A model generated the notes under the pieces. That model searched no databases and had not been told where the DNA came from. It worked only from the letters and a program-made list of their open reading frames with translations. A stretch of DNA of 64,000 nucleotides from Emiliania huxleyi CCMP1516. Lineage: Eukaryota; Haptophyta; Isochrysidales; Noelaerhabdaceae. The DNA lies in contig NW_005198751.1 of the NCBI RefSeq assembly GCF_000372725.1, positions 104,659-168,658 on the forward strand, in the 5' to 3' direction. Made by a program: the position numbers and the translations under genes. Of the stretch, positions 51,602 through 62,099 are shown piece after piece. The first letter of the stretch is position 1; every line of letters begins with the position of its first letter.

Positions 51602-53470
51602 GCTTGGGATGAGAAGTGCACCTGGGGGGGCTGCAACGGCTGCTCCGAGTGCGGCGCCGAGCCTGAGTGCAAACCATTCTGCGAGACCAAGACGCAACCA
51701 TGGTCGGTAAAGTGCTCCTGGAACGGCTGCTCGGCCTGCGGGGACGTGTGCAATGCGTGCAAGCCCTACTGTGCGGTCAAGACACAGCCGTGGGATTTGC
51801 GCTGCAGCTGGAACGGCTGCTCTGGCTGCACCGAGTGCTCCGTGAACCCGATAGCCACGGGCCCGCCCTCGCGCCCGCCGCCCACGCCGCCGCCGCCCTC
51901 CACCTCGCCCACGCCGCCGCCGCCCTCCACCTCGCCCTCGCCTCCGCCGCCCACGTCGCCGCCGCCGGCGCCTCCGCCGCCCAAGCCGCCACCACCGGCG
52001 CCTCCGCCGCCCACGCCGCCGCCGCCCTCCACCTCGCCGTCGCCTCCGCCGCCCACGCCGCCGCCGCCCTCCACCTCGCCCTCGCCTCCGACGCCCATGT
52101 CGCCACCGCCCGCGCCTCCGCCGCCCACGTCGCCGCCACCGGCGACTCCGCCGCCCACGCCGCCGCCGCCCTCCACCTCGCCCTCGCCTCCGCCGCCCAC
52201 GTCGCCGCCGCCGGCGCCTCCGCCGCCCAAGCCGCCACCACCGCCGCCTCCGCCGCCCACGCCGCCGCCGCCTCCCGCCTCGCCTCCTGCCTTACCGCCG
52301 CCATCACCCCCTCCGTACCTGCCCGGCCTCGCGCCCACGCCACCACCGGCGACTCCGCCGCCCTCGCCGCCGCCGCCCACGCCGCCGCCGCCCACGCCGC
52401 CACCACCGGCGCCTCCGCCGCCATTCGTCACCTCCATGGTCGAGGTGAGCGGCGGCACGTTCGCCGTCGAAGTCTCCTGGTCGCTCTCTTGCGACGGCCT
52501 CGCCGGTCCCATCACGGGCGGGGCACCCTACGACGCGATGCACGCGGTGCCGCCGGGCTCTTGCACCCTCGACATGGTCGATTCGTACGGCGACGGGTGG
52601 AACGGAGCAGAGTGGTCAGCGCCAGGCTGGACCGATGAGACTTTCGGCCTCGAATACGGGTCCTCGGGCAGCGCGAACTTTGTCGTGGCTTACGCACCGC
52701 CTCTCCCACCGCCCCTGCCGCCGCTGCCGCCGCCGACGCCGCCGTCGCCGCCTCCGCCGTCTCCGCCGCCTCCGCCGCCATTCGTCACCTCCATGGTCGA
52801 GATGAGCGGCGGTTGGGACCCAGACGGCCCAGTCTCCTGGTCGCTCGCTTGCGAAGGCCTCGCCGATCCCATCACGGGCGGGGCAGACTACAGCGCGATG
52901 CACGCGGTGCCGCCGGGCACTTGCACCCTCTCCGGCTACGGCGACGGATGGACGTGGTCAGCGCCAGGCTGGACCGATGAGACTTTCCCATTCGATCCGT
53001 ACGGCTACGGTACCTTTGTCGTGGTTTACGCACCGCCTCTCCCACCGCCCCTGCCGCCGCTGCCTCCGCCGCTGCCGCCGACGCCGCCGACGCCGCCGAC
53101 GCCGCCGACGCCGCCGACGCCGCCGACGCCGCCGCCACTCGTCACCTCCGTGCTCCGTGGTCGAGGTGAGCGGCGGCTCGTTCCCAGGGGAAGTCTCCTG
53201 GTCGCTCGATTGCGACGGCCTCGCCGATAACATCACGGGCCCGCCCATCGCGGCAGACTACGACGATCTGGCAGACTACGAGATGATGTTCGCGGTGCCG
53301 CCGGGCTCTTGCACCCTCGACATGTTCGATTCGTACGGCGACGGGTGGAACGGAGCAGAGTGGACAGCACCAGGCTGGACCGATGAGACTTTCACTTTCT
53401 ACTCTGGGTACTTTCGGAGCGTGACATTTGTCGTGGCTTACGCACCGCCTCTCCCTCCGCCCCTGCCGGC
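51602..53470 (+). CDS. Cysteine-rich/proline-rich surface protein with repeated DSYGDGWNGA modules
   Basis: 5' end incomplete: the frame opens at CACAG|GCTTGG. Three cysteine-rich repeats (KCTWGGCNGCSEC, KCSWNGCSACGDVC, RCSWNGCSGCTEC, linked by KTQPW) are followed by about 190 residues of SPPPPTPPPPSTSP-type proline repeat (51880-52430). Then come three homologous beta-rich modules of about 90 residues (VEVSGG..EVSWSL ... CTLDM.DSYGDGWNGAEW.APGWTDETF ... FVVAYAPP) separated by proline linkers. Module 2 is partly shortened. Module 3 is in another frame because CTCCGTG is doubled near 53149-53162; the unshifted frame stops at 53230. Similar architectures are known from haptophyte and pelagophyte cell-surface proteins. 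Likely secreted, hydroxyproline-rich wall or scale component. Confidence 0.65.
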
Positions 53471-53538
53471 CCTACTTACCCCCGAAGGCAAGTATGCCCC
53501 TCTCGTTGTAACGACCCGCACTGCGCCCGAGCCAAGCC

Positions 53539-54700
53539 ATGCCCATCATAGGGCGCGCGGAGCGAAGCACAGACCCCGCCGAGCCACGAGCCACTCCTGC
53601 GGCTGTCGGGCCGGGCAGCTACAGCCGGACGAGCCGAGCCGAGCCCGTCCACGGGTGCGCTCAGCCCGCTGCCCCGCACAACACCCCCCGTCTCTCGTAG
53701 CTGGCAGCTGGCACTTCTCTCTGGATACATGCACCCGCTCTCCGCGTGCCCTCGCTCAGGTTTGCTCCCTTCAATACCACCTCTAATCGGACGCAGCCGG
53801 GGGCCGTTGCCATAAAGGCGGCCACGCCGGGACCCGGCCAGTACACGAGAGGCGAAGCTGACTCTGCCGGTCGGCCCTCGCCCGCATCTGCCTTTGCCTC
53901 GGGGACTGCTCGCAACGGCGTCTCGGCCGGGCCTCCGCCCAAGGCCGACGCGCCAGGACCAGGCGAGTACAGGCTGCCGTCGGACTTTGAGAAGAGACGG
54001 CGGCGGCACACAGGTCGAGTACGGGCTGCGTCGGCAGGGTTCCGGCAGCATGCCGCGCGCAGCACGCCGCCCTCCATTCCCGCACGCGACCAGTCGTTCG
54101 GATACGAGGAGGAGGCGGATCGGACGCTCGTCATGCAGCGGCCGCCGCCGACGGCCCCGAGGTACAGCGAGCCCGACTCAAAGTTGACGCGCCCCTCCGG
54201 GTTTGCCACCGCGTGGGGCAACTCCAAAGTCCAGCGGGAAGTGTTTGGAAAGCCACCCGCAACCCCAGGCCCCGGGCAGTACTACGCCCTCGTGTCCGAG
54301 CCGGCCGCACCAGCCGCCGCTGCCGCGCGCGCCCGGTTGACGACCGCAGCCTTTGCCGACGGCTCCTTGCGCCTGGCAGAGGCGGATCCCGAGGAACCCA
54401 CTCCGGGGCCCGGACAGTATCGGCTTCCCGGAGCAATGCGGCAGCACGGCGGCGCGTCGTTTGGCTCAACGGTCCCTCGCAACGGACTCGGGACCGAAGT
54501 CTGGGCTGCGGGTCCCGGTCCCGGTGCCTACAGCCTGCGCAAGGACCAGGTTGTGCGCGCCAGTTCGGCCTTCAACACCTATCGCTCTCGGGCCCACAGA
54601 CATCCCGGATCCCGCACACCCGCCGCCCCCGCGCGCGCCCCACCTCGGCCGGGAGAAAGGGGAGTGACAGTTTGGGATGGACAGCCCGAGTATGTTGAGT
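53539..54700 (+). CDS. STPGR (SHIPPO-type) flagellar repeat protein
   Basis: ATG at 53539; exon 1 53539-53654, GT-AG intron, exon 2 from 53760. Six Pro-Gly-Pro repeats: AVGPGSYSR, TPGPGQYTR, APGPGEYRL, TPGPGQYYA, TPGPGQYRL, AGPGPGAYSL, each with the flanking spacing of sperm-tail PG-rich repeats. Such proteins are inner or associated components of ciliary microtubules (ODF3/STPG class), so the organism builds flagella. The C-terminus is not defined: the frame remains open into repeats at 54830 and into the next gene in another phase, so a terminal exon or stop was not identified. It starts close behind the proline-rich gene. Confidence 0.75.
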
Positions 54701-54829
54701 CCTGGCTCAACAACGCAGGGAACAAGAGGGGGTGGTCCGGCTCACAAGTCCGGCTCACGCGCCTCGAGCTTAACATCTACCGCACTGGTCACTTCCGCCC
54801 CCTCGCTCCCAACCCATCCACCCCGCCCC

Positions 54830-54970
54830 GGGCCGCGCCGCGCGATCTCGGGCGATCTCGCGCTATCTCGGGCGATCTCGGGGCCGCGCCGCGCTATCTC
54901 GGGCGATCTCGCGCTATCTCGGGCGATCTCGGGGCCGCGCCGCGCTATCTCGGGCGATCTCGGAGCGTCG
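54830..54970 (+). repeat. Minisatellite of GGGCGATCTCG/CGCTATCTCG units
   Basis: Higher-order unit of about 57 bp repeated 2.3 times between the STPGR gene and the UIM-PX gene. Confidence 0.85.
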
Positions 54971-55267
54971 CTCGCGCGGCGTCACACCTGCTCAAAAAGG
55001 AAGGAGGTTGGAGGCAGGAGGTCACGCCCCATCCAGAGCGCCGTCGTCGCCGGGTTTTTGGCCCCCGGGTCGTCGCCCGACGGTTGCTGCGCGGGGCAGC
55101 AGACCATCGGACGGCGCGACGACGCCCCATCCGGCACGCTCCCCCCTCCACCCGGCTATTGCCGCACGAGCGCCCTCAGCGGCGGAATTTTTCCCTCGCG
55201 CTTCCTTGGGATGTCTCTTTTTTTTCGGCTACCCAACTCAACCAGCGCGCGTGCGTCGGGGTACGCG

Positions 55268-58200
55268 ATGCAGGGAAGGCCGGCGTATCCGGCCCCACGG
55301 TCCTACCCACCTCCGCCGCCGCCCGGGCTGCCGCCGCCGCCACCGCCGCCGCCGCCGCCATCCGACAGCCTTGCCGAGAGGGAGGAGGAGGAGCTGCAGC
55401 GCGCCATCCGAGAGTCGCTCGAGGCTCAGCCTCCGCCGCCGGCGCGTCCTCCACCGCCCCCGACAGCAAACATGACCGAGGAGGAGCAGCTCGAGTATGC
55501 GCTGTGGGCGTCCCGGCAGGCAGAGCCCGCGCCGGCCGCACGGCTCTCATCGCCGCCGCCGCCGCCGCCGCCTTACCAGCCGCCTCGGCAGCCGCTGCCG
55601 TCCCAGCCCCAGCCGCTCCCTTACCATCCGCCTCGCCAGCACCAGCCCCCGCAGCCACCCGGCCGGCCTCTGGCAGCTCCCCTCGCGCCTCCTCCTGCGC
55701 GAGCCTCCTTTTCCTCTCCCTCGCCGCCGCAAGGGCCGCCAGCGCCAGCGCCACCGCCTCGCGCATACCACTCGCCGCCGCCGCCCGCCGCTGCACCCCT
55801 CGCTTTCGCGCCCGCCACCTCCTTCCAGCCGCCTCCTCTGGCGCAGCCGCAGCCGCCGGCAGCCGCAGCCGCGCCGCGTCCCCCCGCACGGTCTGGAATT
55901 CCGGCGTCGGCCCTGGCGAGCCCGCTTGGCACGCTCCCGCCGCCGCCGCCTTTCTTTCCGCCGCGCGTCGCCCCCGCCGCCCCTCGGCCCGGGCCCGACG
56001 GCGAGCCCCCTCCGGAGGGCGGAGGAGGGGGCATCTCGTCAGACAGCCTCTCTGCCGGCGGGCTCCTCGCCTCGCGCCGCCGCTCGACCCACCAGCCGCC
56101 GAGGGTTGCAAAGCTGATCGAGATTGAGCCCGACCCGCCTCCGCCTCGGACCGGCAACCTCGCCACCCCCCCACACCCGGACACGCAGCCCTTCGCTGCA
56201 GCGGCGCCCGAGGCCGCGCGGACCTCCTCCAACGGGTCGGAGGACTTGATCTCTTTCCGAGGAGAGCAGCGCAACCCGCTCGACTGGACCGCTCAGTTTG
56301 CGACGCCCGTCTTCCCGGCCGCGGTACGCCCGGCCGCGGTACTGCCGGCCGCCACGCACGCCACTCCGCCGCCGCAGCCGCTCCTCGCCCCCTCTCTTCC
56401 TCGCGACCTTCCGCCCCCTCCCTCGCAGCCACTCCCAGCGACGCCGCCGCACGAGACGCCGCCGCCTCCGCCTCCGCCGCCGCCGCAACAGGCGCCGTAC
56501 CCCGGCACCGCGCCTCCGCCTGCCGGCCCGAGCTGGCTTCGGAAGGGCTACCCCTCTACGGGCTACCCCGCTGCGCAGGGAGGAGGGGCGCCGCCCCCCT
56601 CCTACCCCGCCCCCCCCTCCTACCCCGGCCGCTCACCTCCCGAGGCAGCTTGCGGAGATATGGGGAGATATGGGGAGATCTCACCTCCCGCACCAGCTTG
56701 CGGCCCGCAGAGCGGCGCGGGCGGGCTAGCGGCGGCCGCGTCTGCCGGCGTCCCGCCCCCCGGCAGCCTCCCGCCCCCCCCCGGCGTCCGCAACAGCTTT
56801 CCAATCGCTCCGTCGGCCGCGCCGGTCTCGCCTCGCGCGCTGGCTGCTGACGCGCCGCCGCGCTCCGCTGCCGCGCCGAACGAGCTGCCGCCCGAACGTG
56901 ACGCTGGTCCGGCGGACGGGACGCCGGTCTGGCTCCGCTCCGCCGGCAGGGCGCTCGGCGCGACCCCCGCCGAGCCTGCTTCGGGGCGAGAGGCTCCTGC
57001 CGGCCGGCGGGTTGCGGAGGTCGAGGCGCTCCTCTCGTACGGAAAGGTCGAGCAGGCTGTGGCGGCGGGCTGGCGCGGCGGAGAGGCGGAGCGAGCGCTC
57101 GTCCACCACGGAAGCCCTGCCCACTCCACGCTCGAGCTCTACCTGCAGCCCGCCTCGGAGCCGGGCTTGTCGCTGAGCGACCGCCGCGGCGTCGCCCTTG
57201 TCGAGTCGGTCGAGCAGGGCTCGGAGGCGGCGGCGGCGGGGCTCAGGCGCGGCGACGTGGTTTGCGCGGTGGACGGCGAGCCGCTCTACACGTGCGAGGC
57301 TGTGTCCGAGGCGGTGCTCTCCGCCTCCCTCGCGCAGCGGTACGGCCCTTCCCTCGCGCTGCTGGTGAGGCGGCCAGCGCGCCCAAAGCACAAGAGGGCC
57401 GCCCCCCTCTGGCAGCGCGAGGCGGCGGCGAGTGAGCTGCAGGCGGCGTGGCGCGCGGCGCGCGGCCGTCTGCCCGATCCACCGCCGCCGGCACCGCCTC
57501 CCACGCCGGCGCCGGTGCAGCCGCCCGCACCGCCCACTCCCGCTACACCGCCCGCTGCACCTCTCGTCCCTTCAGCCGCGCCGGCGGCCCGCCCCTCCTC
57601 TACGGCCGCGGAGCTCGCGGCGCGCGCAGCGAAGCTCTCGCAGACGCCCGTGCTGGCGCCGGGAGAGGAAGAGCTCGAGGAGGCGCCGCAGTTGGCACCG
57701 TTGCCCCCGCCGATGCTTTCCGGGAGGAGCGAGGAGGGCAGCGCCGAGGAGGGCGGCTCAGCTTTGGGAGGGGAAGAGGTGGAGGAGAGGGCAGCGGAGG
57801 AAGCGCTTGCGGCGGAGGCGGCAGCGGAGGAGGAGGAGCCTGCGGGGCCCGCATCGGAGGTGGAGGGCGTGGTGGTGGTGGTGGAGGAGGAGGAGCAGGA
57901 GGGCGGCGGCGCTGGTTGCGCACTGGAGTCCGTCCGTGCTTCGGGCGGGGAGGCGTCGCGGGGAGATCGGTCGCCGGCGAGGGAAGCGGCTGCGGCGGTG
58001 GCTGCGGCGGCGGTGGCTGCAGCGGCGGCGGCAGCGATAGCTTTTGAGGCGGCGGCGGTGGAGGCGGAGGAGGCGGTGGAGGCGGAGGAGGCGGAGGAGG
58101 CGGAGGGGCTGGCAGCGGGTCCACCGGCGGAGTCCTCTGGGCAGGGGGCGAGGGGCTCGTTGGGAGAGGGCGGCAGGGAGGAGGAGGGCAGCACGGAGGA

Positions 58201-59854
58201 GGGCAGCGCGGGCGCCGGGGCGCCGCTTGCCGCTGCGCCCTCGTCGCCCTTCGAAGGCGGCGCCCCGCCGACGCTCCGCCGCAGCGACTCTGGCTCGACC
58301 CTCTACTCGGAGACGGGATCCGTCACGTCCTCCTGCGCCGACGGCCGGCGGGGAGGGAGCCGTGCCGACTCGCGAGCCGCCGCGCGGGTGGAGCGCGAGG
58401 CGATGCGAGCGCGGCTTCAGCACGAGGTGTCGCTGCGGCAGGCGGCCAGCATCGAGGAGAAGCAGCGGCGGAGCGAGGCGCGCGCCGCAGCCGCGGCCGA
58501 GCGCGCGCGCAACTCGCGGCACCGGGGCGAGGAGCGCGAGGGAGAGCGGCGCGCCGCGGCGGCGTTTGTGGAGCAGGCGTCGGTCGTCTTGGACGAGCTC
58601 GACGCCGCCGTCGCCGCCCCGTCAGCTGAGTCGCGCGGGGAGGCGGCCGCGGGCAGGGCTCATTCGGGAGGGGACAAGGCGGCGGCTCCGCAGGCTGGCA
58701 CGGCGGCGCACCTCCGGCAGCCGAGCGAAGAGGCTGCCGCGGCGCGGGTGATGGCGGCGGCGAGGGCAGAGCTAGCGCACGCGGCTGCGGCGGCGGAGGA
58801 GGCGGAGGCGGAGGAGCGGCACGCCATTACGCCCGCGCCGGCAGACCCGCCATCCCCGGTGGCCGCGGCGCGCGATGCGGAGGCGGGCGACGCAGGCGGC
58901 GCGGCGGCCGCTGCGGCTGCGGCGGCGGCGGCTGCGGCGGCAACGACGGCGGCGGCAGCTGCGGCGGCGGCGGCGACCACCGAGGTGGCGCAGCCGCCGA
59001 CCACGCCGGGCGGCCCGCGGCCCGCGGCGGCGAGGGGCGGGTTCCTCGGCGCTTTCTTCGGGCAGCGAGCGGCGCCCGCCATCGCGTCTCTGGGGGCGAG
59101 CGGCCAGGCGGCGAGAGGGAGCGTCGGCGGTGCGGCTGGCGAGGCGGCGAGGGCGCCCCAAGAGCGGGGGGGCGAGGGGGCGGCGGGGCAGGGCGTGGGC
59201 GGGATGTCGGAGGAGGAGGCGCTCGCCCTCGCCCTCGCTAACTCGATGGAGAGCTCGCCGCCGCCGCCGCCGACGGCGTCGCCCGAGGCGATGAGCGAGG
59301 AGGAGCAGCTCGCGTATGCCCTTTCCCTCTCGGCAGCAGCGGACGTTGGGCCGCCCGCCGCCGCCGCGAACGGCGCTTCCGAGGACGAGGCCTTGGCGTG
59401 GGCGCTTCAGGAGTCGCTCAACGCAGAGGCGGCCGCGCAGCCCGGCGGCGGGGGGGCGCCTCCCGCCGCCCCGCCGGCGGGGCTACGCGTGGTCGTCACC
59501 GGCGCGGCGGAGGTCTCTGCGGGCGGGCGCGGGGACACGCACATGGTCTACTCGCTCGAGGTGGAGGGGCAGCGGAGGCCGGCCCGCACGTGCACGCGCC
59601 GCTTCTCCGCCTTCGTCGAGCTGCTCAACCGGCTCGGGCGCGAGGCGCCGGGCGAGCGAGTCTCGCGAGAGGCGCGCGGCTGCGTCGACGGGTGGAAGAC
59701 GCGGCTGCTCGTCGAGAAGCGGCACGCGGGCAGGGGCGCAAAGGCGCCGGCCATCGTGTCGGCGCGCGTCGCGCTGCTGCAGCGCATGCTAGACGAGCTC
59801 CTCGCTTTCCCCGAGATCTGCTCCTCCGCCCCGCTGGCGGCCTTCTTGGCGTAG
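55268..59854 (+). CDS. Ubiquitin-interacting UIM-PDZ-PX scaffold protein
   Basis: 1528 residues, single exon from the ATG MQGRPAYP. Two N-terminal UIMs (EEEELQRAIRESLEAQ about 38-53; TEEEQLEYALWASRQAE about 71-87), long Pro-rich stretches, a clathrin-box-like LIEIE near 282, and a PDZ-like domain about 634-706 (GVALVESVEQGSEAAAAGLRRGDVV). Then acidic Ala/Glu-rich tracts, a coiled coil about 1037-1115, three further UIMs (EEEALALALANSMES, EEEQLAYALSLSAA, EDEALAWALQESLNAE) and a C-terminal PX domain about 1406-1527 (CTRRFSAFVELLNRL, a basic patch and FPEIC). PX domains bind phosphoinositides and UIMs bind ubiquitinated cargo, so an endosomal sorting adaptor is likely. I know no standard family with this order. 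Confidence 0.8.
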   Translation: MQGRPAYPAPRSYPPPPPPGLPPPPPPPPPPSDSLAEREEEELQRAIRESLEAQPPPPARPPPPPTANMTEEEQLEYALWASRQAEPAPAARLSSPPPPPPPYQPPRQPLPSQPQPLPYHPPRQHQPPQPPGRPLAAPLAPPPARASFSSPSPPQGPPAPAPPPRAYHSPPPPAAAPLAFAPATSFQPPPLAQPQPPAAAAAPRPPARSGIPASALASPLGTLPPPPPFFPPRVAPAAPRPGPDGEPPPEGGGGGISSDSLSAGGLLASRRRSTHQPPRVAKLIEIEPDPPPPRTGNLATPPHPDTQPFAAAAPEAARTSSNGSEDLISFRGEQRNPLDWTAQFATPVFPAAVRPAAVLPAATHATPPPQPLLAPSLPRDLPPPPSQPLPATPPHETPPPPPPPPPQQAPYPGTAPPPAGPSWLRKGYPSTGYPAAQGGGAPPPSYPAPPSYPGRSPPEAACGDMGRYGEISPPAPACGPQSGAGGLAAAASAGVPPPGSLPPPPGVRNSFPIAPSAAPVSPRALAADAPPRSAAAPNELPPERDAGPADGTPVWLRSAGRALGATPAEPASGREAPAGRRVAEVEALLSYGKVEQAVAAGWRGGEAERALVHHGSPAHSTLELYLQPASEPGLSLSDRRGVALVESVEQGSEAAAAGLRRGDVVCAVDGEPLYTCEAVSEAVLSASLAQRYGPSLALLVRRPARPKHKRAAPLWQREAAASELQAAWRAARGRLPDPPPPAPPPTPAPVQPPAPPTPATPPAAPLVPSAAPAARPSSTAAELAARAAKLSQTPVLAPGEEELEEAPQLAPLPPPMLSGRSEEGSAEEGGSALGGEEVEERAAEEALAAEAAAEEEEPAGPASEVEGVVVVVEEEEQEGGGAGCALESVRASGGEASRGDRSPAREAAAAVAAAAVAAAAAAAIAFEAAAVEAEEAVEAEEAEEAEGLAAGPPAESSGQGARGSLGEGGREEEGSTEEGSAGAGAPLAAAPSSPFEGGAPPTLRRSDSGSTLYSETGSVTSSCADGRRGGSRADSRAAARVEREAMRARLQHEVSLRQAASIEEKQRRSEARAAAAAERARNSRHRGEEREGERRAAAAFVEQASVVLDELDAAVAAPSAESRGEAAAGRAHSGGDKAAAPQAGTAAHLRQPSEEAAAARVMAAARAELAHAAAAAEEAEAEERHAITPAPADPPSPVAAARDAEAGDAGGAAAAAAAAAAAAAATTAAAAAAAAATTEVAQPPTTPGGPRPAAARGGFLGAFFGQRAAPAIASLGASGQAARGSVGGAAGEAARAPQERGGEGAAGQGVGGMSEEEALALALANSMESSPPPPPTASPEAMSEEEQLAYALSLSAAADVGPPAAAANGASEDEALAWALQESLNAEAAAQPGGGGAPPAAPPAGLRVVVTGAAEVSAGGRGDTHMVYSLEVEGQRRPARTCTRRFSAFVELLNRLGREAPGERVSREARGCVDGWKTRLLVEKRHAGRGAKAPAIVSARVALLQRMLDELLAFPEICSSAPLAAFLA
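56633..56703 (+). repeat. In-frame duplication with ATATGGGGAG filler
   Basis: TCACCTCCCG...CAGCTTGCGG occurs twice with a 48-bp period, separated by GAGATATGGGGAGATATGGG. Same construction as the exon-copy introns, but the period is a multiple of three and no stop is made, so it is translated. Confidence 0.8.
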
Positions 59855-60262
59855 CGCGCAGTGCGCGCATGTGGATGTGCGGCACGGCGCGAGTTTGTGG
59901 GTAGTGGTTCTCGTGACATGATTTTGTCGTGTGGTCTTTTTGTGGGCGATGCCGATGGTGATCGGGCTACGGTTTAAGTGCCACACTTCACGCGTCACCG
60001 TCAGCCGAGACAGCCCGCTGCGCGCTGGAAACCTCAGGCCGGTCGCCCGCGCGCGCATATGAACTTGACACAAGTCCTCCGAGCAAAGGCGTTCGAAATC
60101 ATCCTGCTCGACTCTCGTCGAATATCAGTCAAGGACGGCCCAGTCAACCGCGCCGCCACGGAGACCATCTCCCCTGTCAGCTCCCGTGCCCCTCGCCTGC
60201 TTGTGACCTCTCCGTCCCGCGTCATATTCGGGCCTAGCACCGCTGCCCTGGCTCCTCGAGGC
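59855..60262. other. Intergenic region between convergent genes
   Basis: 408 bp of 3' flanks. AT-richer near 59920-59960. No gene or repeat recognised. Confidence 0.5.
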
Positions 60263-60858
60263 TCATCCCCCTCCTCTCACCGCCCCTCTCTGCCAGCTAT
60301 CTCTCATCTCCCTCGCCCGCTTGCCCGCCAGTATGGCGCGCTCCTCTGCCAGAGCGGCCTCCCGATCCCTCACCGCCGGCTGCTGCTGCTCCCCTGCCGG
60401 CTCGAGCGAGGCCGACGGCGCCTCGAGGGCGGCGGCAGAGGGCGGCTCCAGCGCCTGCTTCGAGAGCCACTGCTGCCACTCGACGGGTACCTATGCACCA
60501 TACGTGGTCCATCGCGACTGTCACCGCCCGCCACAGGCAGAACAGCGCGCACATGCGAGGGATGGTACTCCGCCGTATCGTAGTCGTCTGGGAAAACCAC
60601 CTCGCGGACCTCGCCTGCTGCCGCTCCGCCGTGCGTGCGGACCGTGGCCGGGATGACAAAGTATCGGTTGCCACGATCGTCGGTGCCGACCAGCCTTCGG
60701 CCTGTGCGGACTCCGGCCCGCGGTGTTCGTATCGAATCGCGAAGCCGCTCAAATAGCGAGCGCTCGTCCGGCGCCGCCCCGGAGCAGCGGCGCGCAGCCA
60801 GCGCCGTGCCGCGCGAGCTGAGCCGAGGAACCGAGGATGTCGCGACCAGGCGCAGCAT
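60263..60858 (-). CDS. NDUFAF2 (B17.2-like) complex I assembly factor
   Basis: 177 residues in two exons, 60858-60553 and 60490-60263, joined over a 62-nt GT-AG intron. N-terminal Arg/Ser/Ala-rich presequence (MLRLVATSSVPRLSSRGTA) fits mitochondrial import. Core: RRLVGTDDRGNRYFVIP, then DYDTAEYHPSHVPVEWQQWL and EPPS, matching the LVGTD.GNKYY ... VP.EW..WL pattern of NDUFAF2/NDUFA12. C-terminal helix with Ala/Glu (REAALAEERAILAGKRARE). NDUFA12 is the alternative; the absence of a canonical W.GTDE core and the C-terminal extension favour the assembly factor. The diagnostic VEWQQWL appears only after splicing. Confidence 0.72.
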
Positions 60859-62099
60859 CGCTCCTAGGATTCCTACGTACGTAGGGAATCGAGAGCGCGG
60901 GTAGCTGCTTTGACAGCTGCTCTATGAACAGTGCCCCCAGCTGCCCTCGAGCCCTCGGGGCAGCTGGATCGGCGCTCGAGCATGGAGGGGTACCCTTGTG
61001 TGGCGGGGCCTTTTCGCACAATCATGGATGGGGCCCTTTTTGCACATAAGAAAAAGGAGGGCGCAATGGTGGTGTTATGTGTTGAAACCACACTTGTAAA
61101 ATGACCGGTGTGATATTACGAAAGAATTTTACAACCAGAACTCCCCTCGCACACACAACACAACACTGGGCACGGGACTGGCGCGCACTGGCACTAACAC
61201 AGGTACACCACGGCAAAAGAAATCGTCCAGACCAGGGATGCGAGCTGGTGAGCGCGCTCGCCTGAACGCTAGCTGCTCGTCGCCGACTGACTGGCCGCGA
61301 AGCGGGTACGGTGGTGGTACTGGCGGCCGCAACACCTGGTGTGGAGCCTCGGGGGTGGCCCCTTGACCCTGCGGCCGTTCCAGCCGCGGCTCCACGCGCC
61401 GATCATCTACCGCCCTCCGCGCCTCCGGGGGGGGGGGCCTAGCCCTTGCTTCCCCACGAGGAGGGAGGGGGGCAGGACCCGGACTCGCCGCCGGCCCCGC
61501 CTCTCCCCCCCTCGCGCCACGCTAGGTCGTAGGCTGTGCATCAGTCGCGTCGCTTCCTCATTCGCCCGATCTCCCTCGATCCGCTCCCGCACTGCCCGAA
61601 TATCGAAGGCCGAGTTGTGTTCGGACAACGGGCCCGCCGATGCCACTCGCCTCTTCACACAGCAGGCGTACACCTTCAGCGCCTGTCCCCCCGACTGTGT
61701 CGGCCCCGGTGCGATGTCGTTGACGAGGTAGTCCTCCCCCCCCACCGGAACACCTGCCCAAGGTCCGTCGAGCCAATTAGTCGTTCAGCCAGTCCCCGCA
61801 CTTCCCGTGCCTGCACTGGCCTGTAGCTGGCTGGGAGCGACAGACCGATCGCCCTCAGTTCCGCCAGGACCGCCTTTTCGCCCGCCACCGTGGCCTCACG
61901 ATCCCTCTCGGCTTCTCGGATCGCGTTCTGTCGGAGTCTTACCCTGTCTGCTGCCGGCACGAATCTCTCGGGCTGCCTCGAGCTCTTCCTGGCATGATCC
62001 GCGTCGGGGGAGGCCGATCCACTGCTGTCGCCCCGGCTCGGGACGTGCTCGCCCGTTGCGACGGTTGCTCCCCCCTCGCCTCCAGCACGTCCCCTTGCC
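60859..62099. other. Repeat-rich region with decayed reading frames
   Basis: On the minus strand a frame RVRLRQNAIREAERDREATV...GLAERLIGSTDLGQVFRWGG (about 61990-61750) continues in another frame as EDYLVNDIAPGPTQSGGQ (61735-61420) across a G-run, so a probable element-encoded protein is frameshifted. No family recognised. Confidence 0.35.
61147..61206 (-). repeat. About 50-bp block shared with 39119-39178
   Basis: Reverse complement of the 39119-39178 block (CACTGGCACTAACACAGGTA). Confidence 0.8.
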
